Source: CAJINA01 sp964647585
Lineage (GTDB): Bacteria; Desulfobacterota; Desulfobacteria; Desulfobacterales; CAJINA01
Assembly: GCA_964647585.1 (NCBI GenBank)
Contig: CAZYGG010000007.1
Location: 21,072 to 85,071, forward strand
Length of the DNA: 64,000 bases
Direction of reading: 5' to 3'
Shown here: in pieces, positions 8,382-16,502 of the stretch
Position numbering within the stretch: the stretch's first letter is position 1
How the letters are laid out: each line of letters begins with the position of its first letter
Translations under genes and position numbers: made by a program
Notes under the pieces: model-generated
What the model was told of the DNA's origin: nothing
Seen by the model: the letters and a program-made list of their open reading frames with translations, nothing else
Databases searched by the model: none

Positions 8382-8582
8382 ATGCAATGCATGGTCGTGA
8401 CGGCCCACCCCCTGCCCGCAAGCCTTTGCATGGCCCTTGCTGACCAGGCAGTGACCCAGTTGCAGACAACCGGTCATGATGTGGTTCTGGAAGATCTGTA
8501 TGTGGAGACGGGCCATCTGATCCCTATCCTCAGGCTACCCTGTTTCGCCCCTGAATACTTGGGTGCCCAAACTCTTCTTTAG
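8382..8582 (+). pseudogene. truncated flavodoxin-like NAD(P)H:quinone oxidoreductase
   Basis: The 66-residue product starts like the NQO/MdaB-type flavodoxin-fold oxidoreductases: a beta strand with VVTAHPLPASLCMALAD, then a helix and VVLEDLYVE. The family is normally about 180-250 residues, and everything after the second strand is missing. The frame ends at a TAG at 8580, and no continuation is seen in other frames before the selW-like gene begins at 8596. It is most likely a decayed or deleted gene, though a leader peptide role for the downstream selenoprotein cannot be excluded. Confidence 0.6.
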
Positions 8583-8595
8583 AGAAGGAATATCG

Positions 8596-8829
8596 ATGAA
8601 AGAAGTTGTGATACGCTATTGCTTTATTTGACTGCACAATCGCAGGTATGCCGCCCGGGTGGCGGATTTTTTGCGGCAGAAGGCCAACATTACGCCCCGT
8701 CTGGATTCAGGTGGCAGAATAGGTGAACTGACCGTGTGGGTCGGCGAAAAACGGGTGGCCCGCAAAGGCTTCTTAAAATTTCCGGATAAAAAGGATGTCC
8801 TGGCTGCAGTCCTGCAACAGCTCAAATAA
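8596..8829 (+). CDS. SelW-like (Rdx family) selenoprotein with in-frame UGA
   Basis: Reading the TGA at 8629-8631 as selenocysteine gives 77 residues beginning MKEVVIRYCFIU, with the redox motif C9-x-x-U12 that defines the SelW/SelT/SelH (Rdx) family. The rest fits: an arginine-rich first helix (RRYAARVADFLRQK), a conserved GG in LDSGGRIGELTVWV, and ARKGFLKFP before the final helix. GAAGGAAT precedes the ATG at a suitable distance, and the frame ends at TAA 8827-8829. A stem-loop fitting the bacterial SECIS pattern lies just after the UGA. Rdx proteins are thioredoxin-like selenol/thiol redox proteins of largely unknown target. A naive reading would stop after 11 residues, so automatic annotation would likely miss it. 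Confidence 0.88.
8651..8665 (+). promoter_or_regulatory. candidate bacterial SECIS stem-loop
   Basis: CCGCC (8651-8655) pairs with GGCGG (8661-8665) around the loop CGGGT. The first loop G is 26 bases after the UGA, inside the 16-37 base range and with a G in the first two loop positions, as described for bacterial SECIS elements bound by SelB. Confidence 0.7.
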
Positions 8830-9014
8830 GATAATTGGGAACCAGGCCGGTTACCCCGGTAAGGGGGACCTGCCCACAGTCCTCTTTTTCATTCGGAGCT
8901 TTTCCCCGATGGGTCCCCGCAGTGAAGGCCCCCCGGATAAAATGCATCATCCCGGGAGGCATCCGGTTCCGATTTTGATACCTTGCCGGATAGACCGTAG
9001 CGAGGCAAATAGAA

Positions 9015-10235
9015 ATGGTGATGGATCAAGACTTAAAATACCGCGAGTATCGTAAGGCCGTCAAAGGTCTGCGGCTGCCCCTGGCCCTTGTGGATCTGGA
9101 CAAGTTTGATGCCAACATAACCTATGTTGCCGCTACCCAGAAAGATACCGGAAAGACGATCCGGGTAGCCTCCAAGTCCATACGCAGCATTGCCCTGCTC
9201 CAGCGGGTCTTTGAAATCGGCGGCCCGGCTTTCAAGGGCATCCTGGCCTTCACGCTGGAAGAGGCCGCCTATCTGTTTGATAACGGTTTTGACGATATCA
9301 TTGTTGCCTACCCCACTGTGCAGCCTTCCGACCTTGACCACCTGGTGCGCTTAACCCGCGCCGGCTGTAAAGTTTCCCTGATGGTCGATTCTCAAAAGCA
9401 ACTGGACTGCCTGTCACAGCAGGGTCGTTTGGCCGGAATTACCCTTGCGGCCTGCCTGGACATTGACATGTCCTATCGCCCTGTGGGGAATCTGGCCCAT
9501 CTGGGTGTCCGACGCAGCCCGGTACGCGATGCGGACGCGGCCGTTGCACTGGCCCGCTACGCCGCCAATCTACCCGGGGTTGAGCTTAATGCCGTCATGG
9601 GCTACGAAGCCCAAATCGCCTCCGTCAACGACGCTCTCCCCGGTCAACGTCTGAAGAACGCGATCCTGCGTCTGGTAAAACGGCGCTCCATGGGGGAATT
9701 AACCGCCCGGCGCAGCCGGATAGTCAAGGCGCTTGGCGATGACGGGTTTCCAATCGAAATTGTGAACGGCGATGGCAGCGGCAGCCTGATCGCCACGGGC
9801 CAGGATCCGTCCGTCACCGAAGTTACGGCCGGATCTGCTTTTTACGCCCCGGGTCTCTTTCGGTACTTTCATGACGTCCACTTCCAACCGGCCGCCTTTT
9901 TTGCCCTGCAGGTGACCCGGATCCCCGCAGCCGGAATGGTAACCTGCCAGGGGGGTGGCTATATAGCCTCCGGAGAAACAGATATCAATAAACGCCCCTG
10001 GCCGGTGATGCCGACCGGCCTTAATTACATTTCCATAGAGGGCGCCGGCGAGGTACAGACCCCTCTGGCACTGCCCACCGGCTGCCCCGATCTGTCCCTT
10101 GGAGACCCGATCTTTTTCCAGCATGCCAAGGCCGGTGAGTTATGCGAACGTTTTAACAACCTTTACCTTATTGAAGGACACCGGCCGGCCGGGCAGGTAA
10201 CAACCTACCGCGGCGACGGCAAGGCGTTTTTATAG
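9015..10235 (+). CDS. PLP-dependent alanine-racemase/D-threonine-aldolase-like enzyme
   Basis: A 406-residue protein of the alanine-racemase-N TIM-barrel group, probably a PLP aldolase, racemase or deaminase acting on a hydroxy amino acid. The N-terminus has the PLP lysine region in IRVASKSIRS; the barrel follows with strands such as GILAFTLEEAAYL and ACLDIDMSYRP, and the C-terminal beta domain has EVTAGSAFYAPGLF. Proteins of this form are often annotated 'amino acid deaminase/aldolase'. Two Met codons (9015, 9021) are possible; no strong ribosome site separates them. It begins an operon with a GMC oxidoreductase 17 bases downstream and an aldehyde dehydrogenase, suggesting the aldol product is oxidised further. 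The substrate is unknown. Confidence 0.78.
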   Translation: MVMDQDLKYREYRKAVKGLRLPLALVDLDKFDANITYVAATQKDTGKTIRVASKSIRSIALLQRVFEIGGPAFKGILAFTLEEAAYLFDNGFDDIIVAYPTVQPSDLDHLVRLTRAGCKVSLMVDSQKQLDCLSQQGRLAGITLAACLDIDMSYRPVGNLAHLGVRRSPVRDADAAVALARYAANLPGVELNAVMGYEAQIASVNDALPGQRLKNAILRLVKRRSMGELTARRSRIVKALGDDGFPIEIVNGDGSGSLIATGQDPSVTEVTAGSAFYAPGLFRYFHDVHFQPAAFFALQVTRIPAAGMVTCQGGGYIASGETDINKRPWPVMPTGLNYISIEGAGEVQTPLALPTGCPDLSLGDPIFFQHAKAGELCERFNNLYLIEGHRPAGQVTTYRGDGKAFL

Positions 10236-10252
10236 AACGAAGGAGAAATAAC

Positions 10253-11665
10253 GTGAACAGTGTGCGCTCAGAATCATTTGATTTCATTATTATCGGCGCC
10301 GGGATATCGGGCCCTTTCATCGCCCACGAACTTTGCAAGGCGGGCAGCAACTGCCTGATGCTTGAGGCGGGAAAGCACTATACCCGCCACACCTACCCGC
10401 ACAACGAACTGGATGGTACTTCGCAGATGTACTGGTCCGGAGGCCTGGAACTTTCCACGGATGCAAAACTGGTGTTCTTACGTCCCAAGGTGGTAGGTGG
10501 CGGCTCTATCGTCAACCAGGCCCTGGTGGACCGTTTTGACACGGATGCATTTAACTCGTGGAAAGCGGCTTCGGGGGTATCGTTTTTCAACAACACGGAT
10601 ATGGACCCGTGGTATACCAAGGCGGAAAGTGAAATTTCCATCCAGGAAATCCCGCCGGACGCCCGTAACGAGAATGCCCGGATTTTCCAGGAGGGCTTTG
10701 AAAAACTCGGGTATCAGTTGGCACCTCTGCACCGGGCCCAGAAAGATTGCCGCTACGGCGATGGCAACTGCTGCATCGAGTGCCTGAACGGTTGCCGGAT
10801 CGGCAGCAAGCAGAGCACTCCGGAAACGGTTTTGAAAAAGGCCTTGGAACACGGTCTGCAGCTGGAGTCTGAAAAGGAAGCCGTGAAAATCGTCGAAATA
10901 GACGGCGGTATCCAGGTACAGTGCCGGGATCGGCAGGGGCGCCAGGTGGCCTATCAGGGGCGCGGCCTGATCCTAGCCGGCGGCGCCATCGGCAACTCCC
11001 GGCTGTTACTGAACTCCGGTTACAATCGGGAACTGCCGCATATCGGGCACGATTTCTATTGCCACCCGCAATACATGAATTTCGGCATTTACGACAAACC
11101 CATCAACGCCCACATCGGAGCCTTTCAGGCTTTTAAGTCCGATGACCCCGGTTTCCGTAAAGAAGGTTTCAAACTGGAGAATGTGTATGTCGGGCCTTCG
11201 GCCATCGCCATGCTGGTCAGCGGCTTTGGCCGCAACCACCACCGGTTTATGGAAAAGCTTTCCCACTTTGCCTGTATGGAAGTCTGCACCCGGGACACCC
11301 ATCCCGGCCGCATCAAACTCAATCGCAAAGGCAAAGTAATGATCCACAAGGTACGCAGCCAGACGGACATGGACCGGTTTGAAAAGGGAGTCGGTGTAAT
11401 CGATGAAATTTTCCGCTTAACCGGTGCCCAGGAAATTGTCCATGGATCCTTCGGCTTTGGCCTGCACCTGATGGGGGGGTGTGTCATGGGTACCGACCCG
11501 GCCGCCAGTGTCGTCAACCCCGAATTTCGCCTGCACGGCAAAAAGAATATCTACGTCGCCGATTCCAGCATTTTTCCCAACGCCCCCGGCATTAACCCGT
11601 CACTCACCATCATGGCCCTTTCCAAAATGGCCGCAGATCAAATTTTAAGGAATGTGCAACCATGA
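10253..11665 (+). CDS. GMC-family FAD oxidoreductase
   Basis: A 470-residue flavoprotein of the glucose-methanol-choline family, predicted to oxidise an alcohol. The N-terminal dinucleotide fold reads FIIIGAGISGPFIAHEL with LEAG at its end; KVVGGGSIVNQ is the second FAD motif. A cysteine cluster, CRYGDGNCCIECLNGC, resembles the Cys-rich segment common in bacterial GMC dehydrogenases. The C-terminal GMC motif HLMGGCVMGTDP and NAPGINPSLTIMALSKMAA are intact. The start is GTG with GAAGGAG upstream. The stop overlaps the next ATG by four bases (ATGA), so translation is probably coupled to the aldehyde dehydrogenase. The alcohol substrate is unknown. Confidence 0.88.
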   Translation: MNSVRSESFDFIIIGAGISGPFIAHELCKAGSNCLMLEAGKHYTRHTYPHNELDGTSQMYWSGGLELSTDAKLVFLRPKVVGGGSIVNQALVDRFDTDAFNSWKAASGVSFFNNTDMDPWYTKAESEISIQEIPPDARNENARIFQEGFEKLGYQLAPLHRAQKDCRYGDGNCCIECLNGCRIGSKQSTPETVLKKALEHGLQLESEKEAVKIVEIDGGIQVQCRDRQGRQVAYQGRGLILAGGAIGNSRLLLNSGYNRELPHIGHDFYCHPQYMNFGIYDKPINAHIGAFQAFKSDDPGFRKEGFKLENVYVGPSAIAMLVSGFGRNHHRFMEKLSHFACMEVCTRDTHPGRIKLNRKGKVMIHKVRSQTDMDRFEKGVGVIDEIFRLTGAQEIVHGSFGFGLHLMGGCVMGTDPAASVVNPEFRLHGKKNIYVADSSIFPNAPGINPSLTIMALSKMAADQILRNVQP

Positions 11666-13623
11666 AAGTTTCCCGCTACTTTACCCGTAACCAGTTGCGC
11701 GGACTGATTAAAGCCGGTGATGTCATTTTACCCGGAACCGATCGGTCACCCTCTTTTTCCCAAACCGGCTGCAGTGTGCATATTGACCGGATGGCGGCCT
11801 ACCTGAGTGAAGACGATCTTGCCGGGCTCCGCATCCTGTTCTCTGTTTTTCGCTGGTCGCCCCGGTGGGTCATCCGCATCCTGATGAAGTTGTCCACCCA
11901 CAACCGGGTCTTCCCGGGCTTTATCGGAGCCGGGCTCAGGGTGCTCGAAATAGGCCTCAAAGGTGCCACCATGAGCCTTTACTACGCCAATCTTTCCAAA
12001 CCGGATTACGAAGGGAAAAAGATCTTCGACGTTATCGGGTGGAATCCGAAGATCGTCTTAAGAGATTCCGATGCTGCCCCGGATAAGCCGCGGGCACAAG
12101 CGATTGATTACGATAATCCCTCCTCGGCGGATATCACGGCCATGTATGACCGCGCCCGCAAGGCCCAACCGGACATTGGATCCTGGAATGTCGCCAAACG
12201 ACTGGAGTTTATTTCCAACCTGAGGGAAATCATTATCAAGCGCCAGACCTACATCCTCGATCGCATCCAGAAAGATACCGGTAAATCACGCACAGATGCC
12301 CTCACGGCGGAAATATTCGGAACGCTCGACCACCTGGACTACCTTGAAAAAAGGGCTAAAAAAATACTGGCCGATCGCGCGGTGCCGACCCCGTTTGCCC
12401 TGATGGGGAAAAAATCCCGGATTTACTTTGAACCTATGGGGACCACCCTTATAATCTCCCCCTGGAACTACCCCTTTTACCAGGCCATTGTGCCCATCAC
12501 CCTTTCTTTCGCGGTTGGCAATGCAATTATATATAAGCCGGCCAGTGCCACCCCCTTAAAAGGCCTGGTGGAAGAGTTGCTGGCCGAAGCCGGCTTCGAC
12601 CAGGACTGGGTCCAGGTGGTATACGGCCCTGGCAGCCAGGTGGGCGACGCGCTCATCGACCAGCGTCCGGACAAAATCTTTTTTATCGGTTCCCAGTCGG
12701 TGGGTCAGCATATCATGCAGCGGGCTGCTGACCACCTGATCCCGGTCGAACTGGAACTGGGCGGTAAAGACCCGATGATTGTTTTTGAAGATGTCGACCT
12801 GCCCAGGGCTGTAGCCGGGGCTGTCTGGGGTGCTTTCACCAATACCGGTCAATCCTGCACTTCAGTGGAAAGGCTTTTTGTACATGTGGATATTTACGAT
12901 CGCTTCATGGACGCCCTTTCCCGGGAGACCTCCCGGCTGACCCTGGGTACTGATTCGGAAGGGGGCACTGATATCGGCCCCATGACGACGGCTTCCCAGG
13001 TTGCGGTTATTGCCCGGCAGGTAGCGGATGCCAAGAAAAAGGGCGCCCGCTTTCTGACCGGTACCCAGTGGGATGGCCAATCGGCGGAAATCCCGCCCAT
13101 GGTTATAGATCGCGTTACGGATGATATGCTGCTCTGTCAGGATGAAAATTTCGGTCCCCTTCTGCCGGTTATCCCCTTCGAAAGTGAAACCCAAGTCATC
13201 AAATTGGCCAATGCCGGCGAATTCGGTCTATCCGCCAGTGTCTGGTCAGCTGACCTCAAACGGGCCGACCGGGTTGCCCGATCTATCGTCACCGGAAATG
13301 TTTCCATTAACAACGTCATGCTGACCGAAGGCAACCATGCCCTGCCCTTCGGCGGTGCCAAGAAAAGCGGGATCGGTCGGTATAAAGGCGAATTCGGCTT
13401 CTATTGCTTTGCCAATATCAAATCAATCCTTATTGATAAAAACAGCAATAAAATGGAAGCTAATTGGTTTCCTTATACGAAACGTAAGTTCAGATTGTTT
13501 ACCGATTTGACAACGCATATCTACACCAGCGGGACACTGGCTACTATCAAGGCGGCCATCAGCGGATTAAAACTGGAGAGCTACGTAAAAAAAATCACGA
13601 AGAAGAAAAAGGGGAATGACTAA
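11662..13623 (+). CDS. aldehyde dehydrogenase with an extra N-terminal domain
   Basis: A 653-residue protein, about 150 residues longer than a typical aldehyde dehydrogenase. Residues from about 160 form the NAD(P)-dependent dehydrogenase core: SPWNYPFYQ, the general-base Glu365 in ELGGKDP, the catalytic Cys399 in NTGQSCTSVERL, and the end motif LPFGGAKKSGIGRYKGEFG. Residues 1-150 (LRGLIKAGDVILPG..., LKGATMSLYYANLSKP) are not part of that fold and look like the small accessory subunit often encoded beside GMC dehydrogenases. This is therefore probably a fusion of a GMC partner with the enzyme for the next step. It overlaps the GMC gene by four bases. A basic, lysine-rich tail ends the protein. 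Confidence 0.87.
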   Translation: MKVSRYFTRNQLRGLIKAGDVILPGTDRSPSFSQTGCSVHIDRMAAYLSEDDLAGLRILFSVFRWSPRWVIRILMKLSTHNRVFPGFIGAGLRVLEIGLKGATMSLYYANLSKPDYEGKKIFDVIGWNPKIVLRDSDAAPDKPRAQAIDYDNPSSADITAMYDRARKAQPDIGSWNVAKRLEFISNLREIIIKRQTYILDRIQKDTGKSRTDALTAEIFGTLDHLDYLEKRAKKILADRAVPTPFALMGKKSRIYFEPMGTTLIISPWNYPFYQAIVPITLSFAVGNAIIYKPASATPLKGLVEELLAEAGFDQDWVQVVYGPGSQVGDALIDQRPDKIFFIGSQSVGQHIMQRAADHLIPVELELGGKDPMIVFEDVDLPRAVAGAVWGAFTNTGQSCTSVERLFVHVDIYDRFMDALSRETSRLTLGTDSEGGTDIGPMTTASQVAVIARQVADAKKKGARFLTGTQWDGQSAEIPPMVIDRVTDDMLLCQDENFGPLLPVIPFESETQVIKLANAGEFGLSASVWSADLKRADRVARSIVTGNVSINNVMLTEGNHALPFGGAKKSGIGRYKGEFGFYCFANIKSILIDKNSNKMEANWFPYTKRKFRLFTDLTTHIYTSGTLATIKAAISGLKLESYVKKITKKKKGND

Positions 13624-13786
13624 AACCTCCCATCCCAAACTGGTTCGCTTTTATCGTCAGCCTGTTGCGATACTTTGACGGCCACCTACCGGCTAAAGTT
13701 GCCACCTGGCGCGTAAAGCATCTTTTATTGATGCCCCGTTGCAGCCCAAACCAGACTGCCAGCCGCGGCCGCCCGTACGCTGAGCC

Positions 13787-13816
13787 TTGACAGGATAGCC
13801 GCCTTTCATTTATAGA
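13787..13816 (+). promoter_or_regulatory. sigma-70-like promoter
   Basis: TTGACA (13787-13792), an 18-base spacer and TATAGA (13811-13816), 43 bases before the lipoprotein gene at 13860. The rest of 13624-13859 shows nothing else supportable. Confidence 0.6.
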
Positions 13817-13859
13817 GAAAATACACCCTGCGTTAATAATCGGAGAAATCTGGCACCCC

Positions 13860-14423
13860 ATGAGATCCTGCACCGGCCTAAAATTAGCATTCGCCCTTGC
13901 CGTTTACCTGATTCTGTATGGTTGCGCCGGTAAACCCGTTCACAGACCTTTCACGATTCTCTACGATCTGAAAGTCAGTTTCACGGATACCGCCTGGAAC
14001 GGGAAAACCATACCGGCCGGCCAGCAATGCCCCGCCTTTGGGGGCCAGGGGTCGACCCCCGGCCTTTCCATCCAGAATATTCCTCCCAAGGCAAATGCCC
14101 TGATCCTGGCATTCAGCAACATGAGTGAACTGTCATTGGACAATGGCGGCCAGGGACGCATCGGCTACCGGTTCACCCCCGGCACCCAAACAATCACCCT
14201 GCCCCCGGTACCCGGCAACACTTTCGAACTGCCGAAACCTTTCTTTGTCATCGCCGCTCACCGGAGACCGTTTCAGAACAAACCGGGAGCCTACCTGCCC
14301 CCCTGCTCAGGAGGCAAGGGAAATTACTATTACCTGCTTGTAAAAGCTATCTGGATGCCGGATTCACCGGATATGCCGCCTGAGATACTCGGACAGGGGA
14401 AAATCGCCCTCGGCAGGTATTAG
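13860..14423 (+). CDS. lipoprotein with PEBP-like fold
   Basis: A 187-residue protein with a lipoprotein signal (hydrophobic run ending LILYGC, Cys about residue 22), so likely anchored to a membrane facing the periplasm. The body resembles the phosphatidylethanolamine-binding / YbhB-YbcL family: TIPAGQQCPAFGGQGSTPGL matches the ligand-site region before the conserved P-x-L, IQNIPPKANALIL the following strand, and a late PPCSGGKGNYYYLLVKAI matches the GPCPP-HRYxF block. The usual central Asp-Pro-Asp segment is weak (AFSNMSELSLD), so it is a divergent member. It has its own promoter. The role of these proteins in bacteria is poorly known. Confidence 0.6.
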   Translation: MRSCTGLKLAFALAVYLILYGCAGKPVHRPFTILYDLKVSFTDTAWNGKTIPAGQQCPAFGGQGSTPGLSIQNIPPKANALILAFSNMSELSLDNGGQGRIGYRFTPGTQTITLPPVPGNTFELPKPFFVIAAHRRPFQNKPGAYLPPCSGGKGNYYYLLVKAIWMPDSPDMPPEILGQGKIALGRY

Positions 14424-14453
14424 AAGCCATCTTTTTCATTTAGACGTCCCCCC

Positions 14454-15299
14454 TTAAGCCGGCGGTACAAAACCGTAATCGCTGTAAATCTCCCGCGCGA
14501 TCGGGCTGGTGATAAACCGGATGAATTTTTCGGCATTTTCAGGATTACGGGTGTTTTTCAACCGGGCGATGTAGTAGTTGACGCTGTCACGCTGATCCAG
14601 TTGTTTGCCAGGCGCGAGCCCATCGATTTTCATCCCGGTCGCCCGGGCGTACAGAATCTCGGTAGCCCAGACAGGACCAACGTCCACATTGCCCAACTCT
14701 ATTCTCAAAGGTGTCTCCCGATGATGCACCTGAGTAAACACAGTGGACCCTTCGGCCCTTTTCTGCACCATTATCTTTTGTACCAACGCCTGCCCGCCGG
14801 CTGCCCGGTACATATCCATAATATGAAACCCGATATCTTCGTTGGCCGGATCCGGCTGTGATATCCGGACTTCACTGCGTCCCAGGTCCTTCACGTCTTC
14901 AATACCCGCGGGGTTTCCCGCCGGCACCATAAGCGCCAGCCGGTTGTGGAGATAACAGGTGAAAGTACCCGGTTCAAGCAGCCCCGCGGTCACCAGTTTT
15001 TCCATGGCAGGTTTATTGACCGATGCGTAAACATCCGGACCGGTGACCAGGTTTTCGCCCCTGAAGCAGGCCCCCCCGGCGAGAATCTGTTTCAGGGAAA
15101 GACCCGGTGGCAGCGTCTGGTAATAAATCTTTTCGACATCGGGGTGCTGCTGTTTAAACGCTTCTATTAAAGCCGGCATCACCATAAACTGGTTTCCGGC
15201 CATAAAAAGAGCCAGGTCGGATTCGTTGATAATCTCGAGGTGGTGAAGGTCGTCTGCCCTTGCATCCGGGATTTCAGGTAATCTGTGCGACGCGGCCAT
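14454..15299 (-). CDS. ModA-like solute-binding protein without signal peptide
   Basis: A 281-residue type-2 periplasmic-binding fold related to molybdate/tungstate-binding proteins: ALFMAGNQFMVMPALIEAFKQQHPDV at the start, TGPDVYASVNKPAMEKLV, LALMVPAGNPAGIEDVKDLGRSEVRIS in the first lobe, then the second lobe and the end IRFITSPIAREIYSDYGFVPP. GGGAGG precedes the ATG. There is no hydrophobic export signal at this start, unlike true ABC binding proteins, so it may be a cytosolic sensor or its real start may have been lost. It stands alone and convergent to the upstream lipoprotein; no transporter genes adjoin it. The oxyanion specificity is a guess. Confidence 0.7.
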   Translation of the reverse strand: MAASHRLPEIPDARADDLHHLEIINESDLALFMAGNQFMVMPALIEAFKQQHPDVEKIYYQTLPPGLSLKQILAGGACFRGENLVTGPDVYASVNKPAMEKLVTAGLLEPGTFTCYLHNRLALMVPAGNPAGIEDVKDLGRSEVRISQPDPANEDIGFHIMDMYRAAGGQALVQKIMVQKRAEGSTVFTQVHHRETPLRIELGNVDVGPVWATEILYARATGMKIDGLAPGKQLDQRDSVNYYIARLKNTRNPENAEKFIRFITSPIAREIYSDYGFVPPA

Positions 15300-15800
15300 C
15301 TTGGGAACCTCCCGTTCGAAACTTTATAAAATTTCTAAAACAAACCGGCTACAGGGTCAAGCAGTTTAAAAAAGGTCCGTTTTTGATGCTATTTTCCGGT
15401 CGCAGTGATCCACCCTGCCTGCATCAGGCCCGATTGTGGGGACTGTCTTTCCAGAAAAATAGCCTACAGCCCCCGAAGTAAAAACCGTCAGTTTTTTGGC
15501 ACCCTACAAATGATGCTGTTTTACCTGTGTTCTGATCAGAAAAAAAAGAGTTTCGCGAACATGGGGTTCGTTGTCATAACAGATTGTATTTGCAGTTTAT
15601 TTATGGTAACCGTCATGAGTATCGGGTTGGGGCAGTCACTTGCCTGCTGCAAATGGCAAACTTTTTGCTAATAAATATACAACTACAACTTTCCGAGCGA
15701 ACGGTTACGCAGCTGTATCCGGGATGAAATCTATCGTTCTGATAGCAGAAACGGGCATGTACCTTAATTTGAACTGACAATGCCACGGGGGGGGACCTGC
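15300..15800. other. intergenic region before the PilZ gene
   Basis: About 500 bases with no supportable gene. The only site I can support is the sigma-54-type element at 15654-15669. Confidence 0.4.
15654..15669 (+). promoter_or_regulatory. sigma-54 (RpoN) promoter candidate
   Basis: TGGCAAACTTTTTGCT matches the -24/-12 consensus TGGCAC-N5-TTGCW, with GG and GC exactly ten bases apart. Transcription would start near 15680 and leave a leader of about 120 bases before the PilZ gene. RpoN control would need an enhancer-binding activator not seen here. Confidence 0.6.
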
Positions 15801-16304
15801 ATGGACACCAAAATGCAGATTACCAGGCGGCGGAAATGGAAGCGGTATAAGATCAAAGGCGGGGCAATCGTATTGCTCCATAAACCCCGTCTTCTGGACA
15901 TCGGCAAGCCGAAGCTGATTGAGTTGGGTCCGGTCATCGATATCAGTATGGGTGGTCTGGCGGCCCAATATGTAGAGAGTAAAAGTCGGCAGCAGGATTC
16001 TGAAACCATCTCCATCTCCATCCCTTCAGTCGGTGTAATCCTGGCTGATCTGCAGTGCAGGGTTATTCTCGAAAAGATAGTCGCCTGCCTGCCCAATGGT
16101 AAACAGATTTATAACCGCTGTGTTGAATTCGTAAATCTGACAGCGGTGCAAAGCCTTCAACTGGAATCATTTATCAGAAAACACACATTCCACTCGATTC
16201 CGGACCGGCGTTCGGGCAAAGACCGCCGCTGCTTTACGGACCCGAATTTCAGCCGGGATGACGACAGGCGCTCTGGAATAGAACGCAGAGTTTACGTACG
16301 TTAG
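15801..16304 (+). CDS. PilZ-domain protein
   Basis: A 167-residue c-di-GMP-binding-type protein. The PilZ signature is visible as RRRKWKRYKI (the R-x3-R part) followed about 40 residues later by DISMGG (the D/N-x-S-x-x-G part). The tail has two charged blocks, DRRSGKDRR and DDRRSGIERR, a pattern common in deltaproteobacterial PilZ proteins. The ATG at 15801 is chosen because a G-rich ribosome site (15786-15793) precedes it; an earlier ATG at 15780 lacks one. A likely role is sensing c-di-GMP to tune motility, surface or transport functions; no partner is adjacent, though a DUF4388 gene with its own promoter follows. Confidence 0.85.
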   Translation: MDTKMQITRRRKWKRYKIKGGAIVLLHKPRLLDIGKPKLIELGPVIDISMGGLAAQYVESKSRQQDSETISISIPSVGVILADLQCRVILEKIVACLPNGKQIYNRCVEFVNLTAVQSLQLESFIRKHTFHSIPDRRSGKDRRCFTDPNFSRDDDRRSGIERRVYVR

Positions 16305-16342
16305 ACAATCGCCCGCACAAAACGGACGGAGGGTGCCATTAC

Positions 16343-16386
16343 CCGTTAGGCTCCCGATGCAGGGTGTCACCGGGTCGGGAGGACGG
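16343..16386 (+). other. two-part stem-loop between the PilZ and DUF4388 genes
   Basis: CCGT/ACGG forms the outer stem and CTCCCGA (16351-16357) / TCGGGAG (16375-16381) the inner one. It ends 12 bases before the -35 element at 16398, so it could end or process the PilZ message or bind a regulator. There is no T-tract. Confidence 0.4.
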
Positions 16387-16397
16387 CGTTCAAGCCT

Positions 16398-16426
16398 TTG
16401 ACATCTTCGGAAAATTCAACTATAAG
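16398..16426 (+). promoter_or_regulatory. sigma-70-like promoter
   Basis: TTGACA (16398-16403), 17-base spacer, TATAAG (16421-16426), about 77 bases before the GTG start of the DUF4388 gene. Confidence 0.65.
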
Positions 16427-16502
16427 TAAATAGTCGTTTTTTCATATGATCACACGTATCTATTAGTATACTGTCATCCATATTAAAAGGAGCCTGCCAC
16501 AA

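Noticed and set aside
15626..15642. Another sigma-54-like element (TTGGGGCAGTCACTTGC)
   Set aside because: It has the GG-N10-GC spacing but a poor -24 block; the element at 15654 is much better.
16343..16386. c-di-GMP riboswitch before the DUF4388 gene
   Set aside because: The conserved GEMM core sequences are absent, and the hairpin lies upstream of the promoter at 16398.
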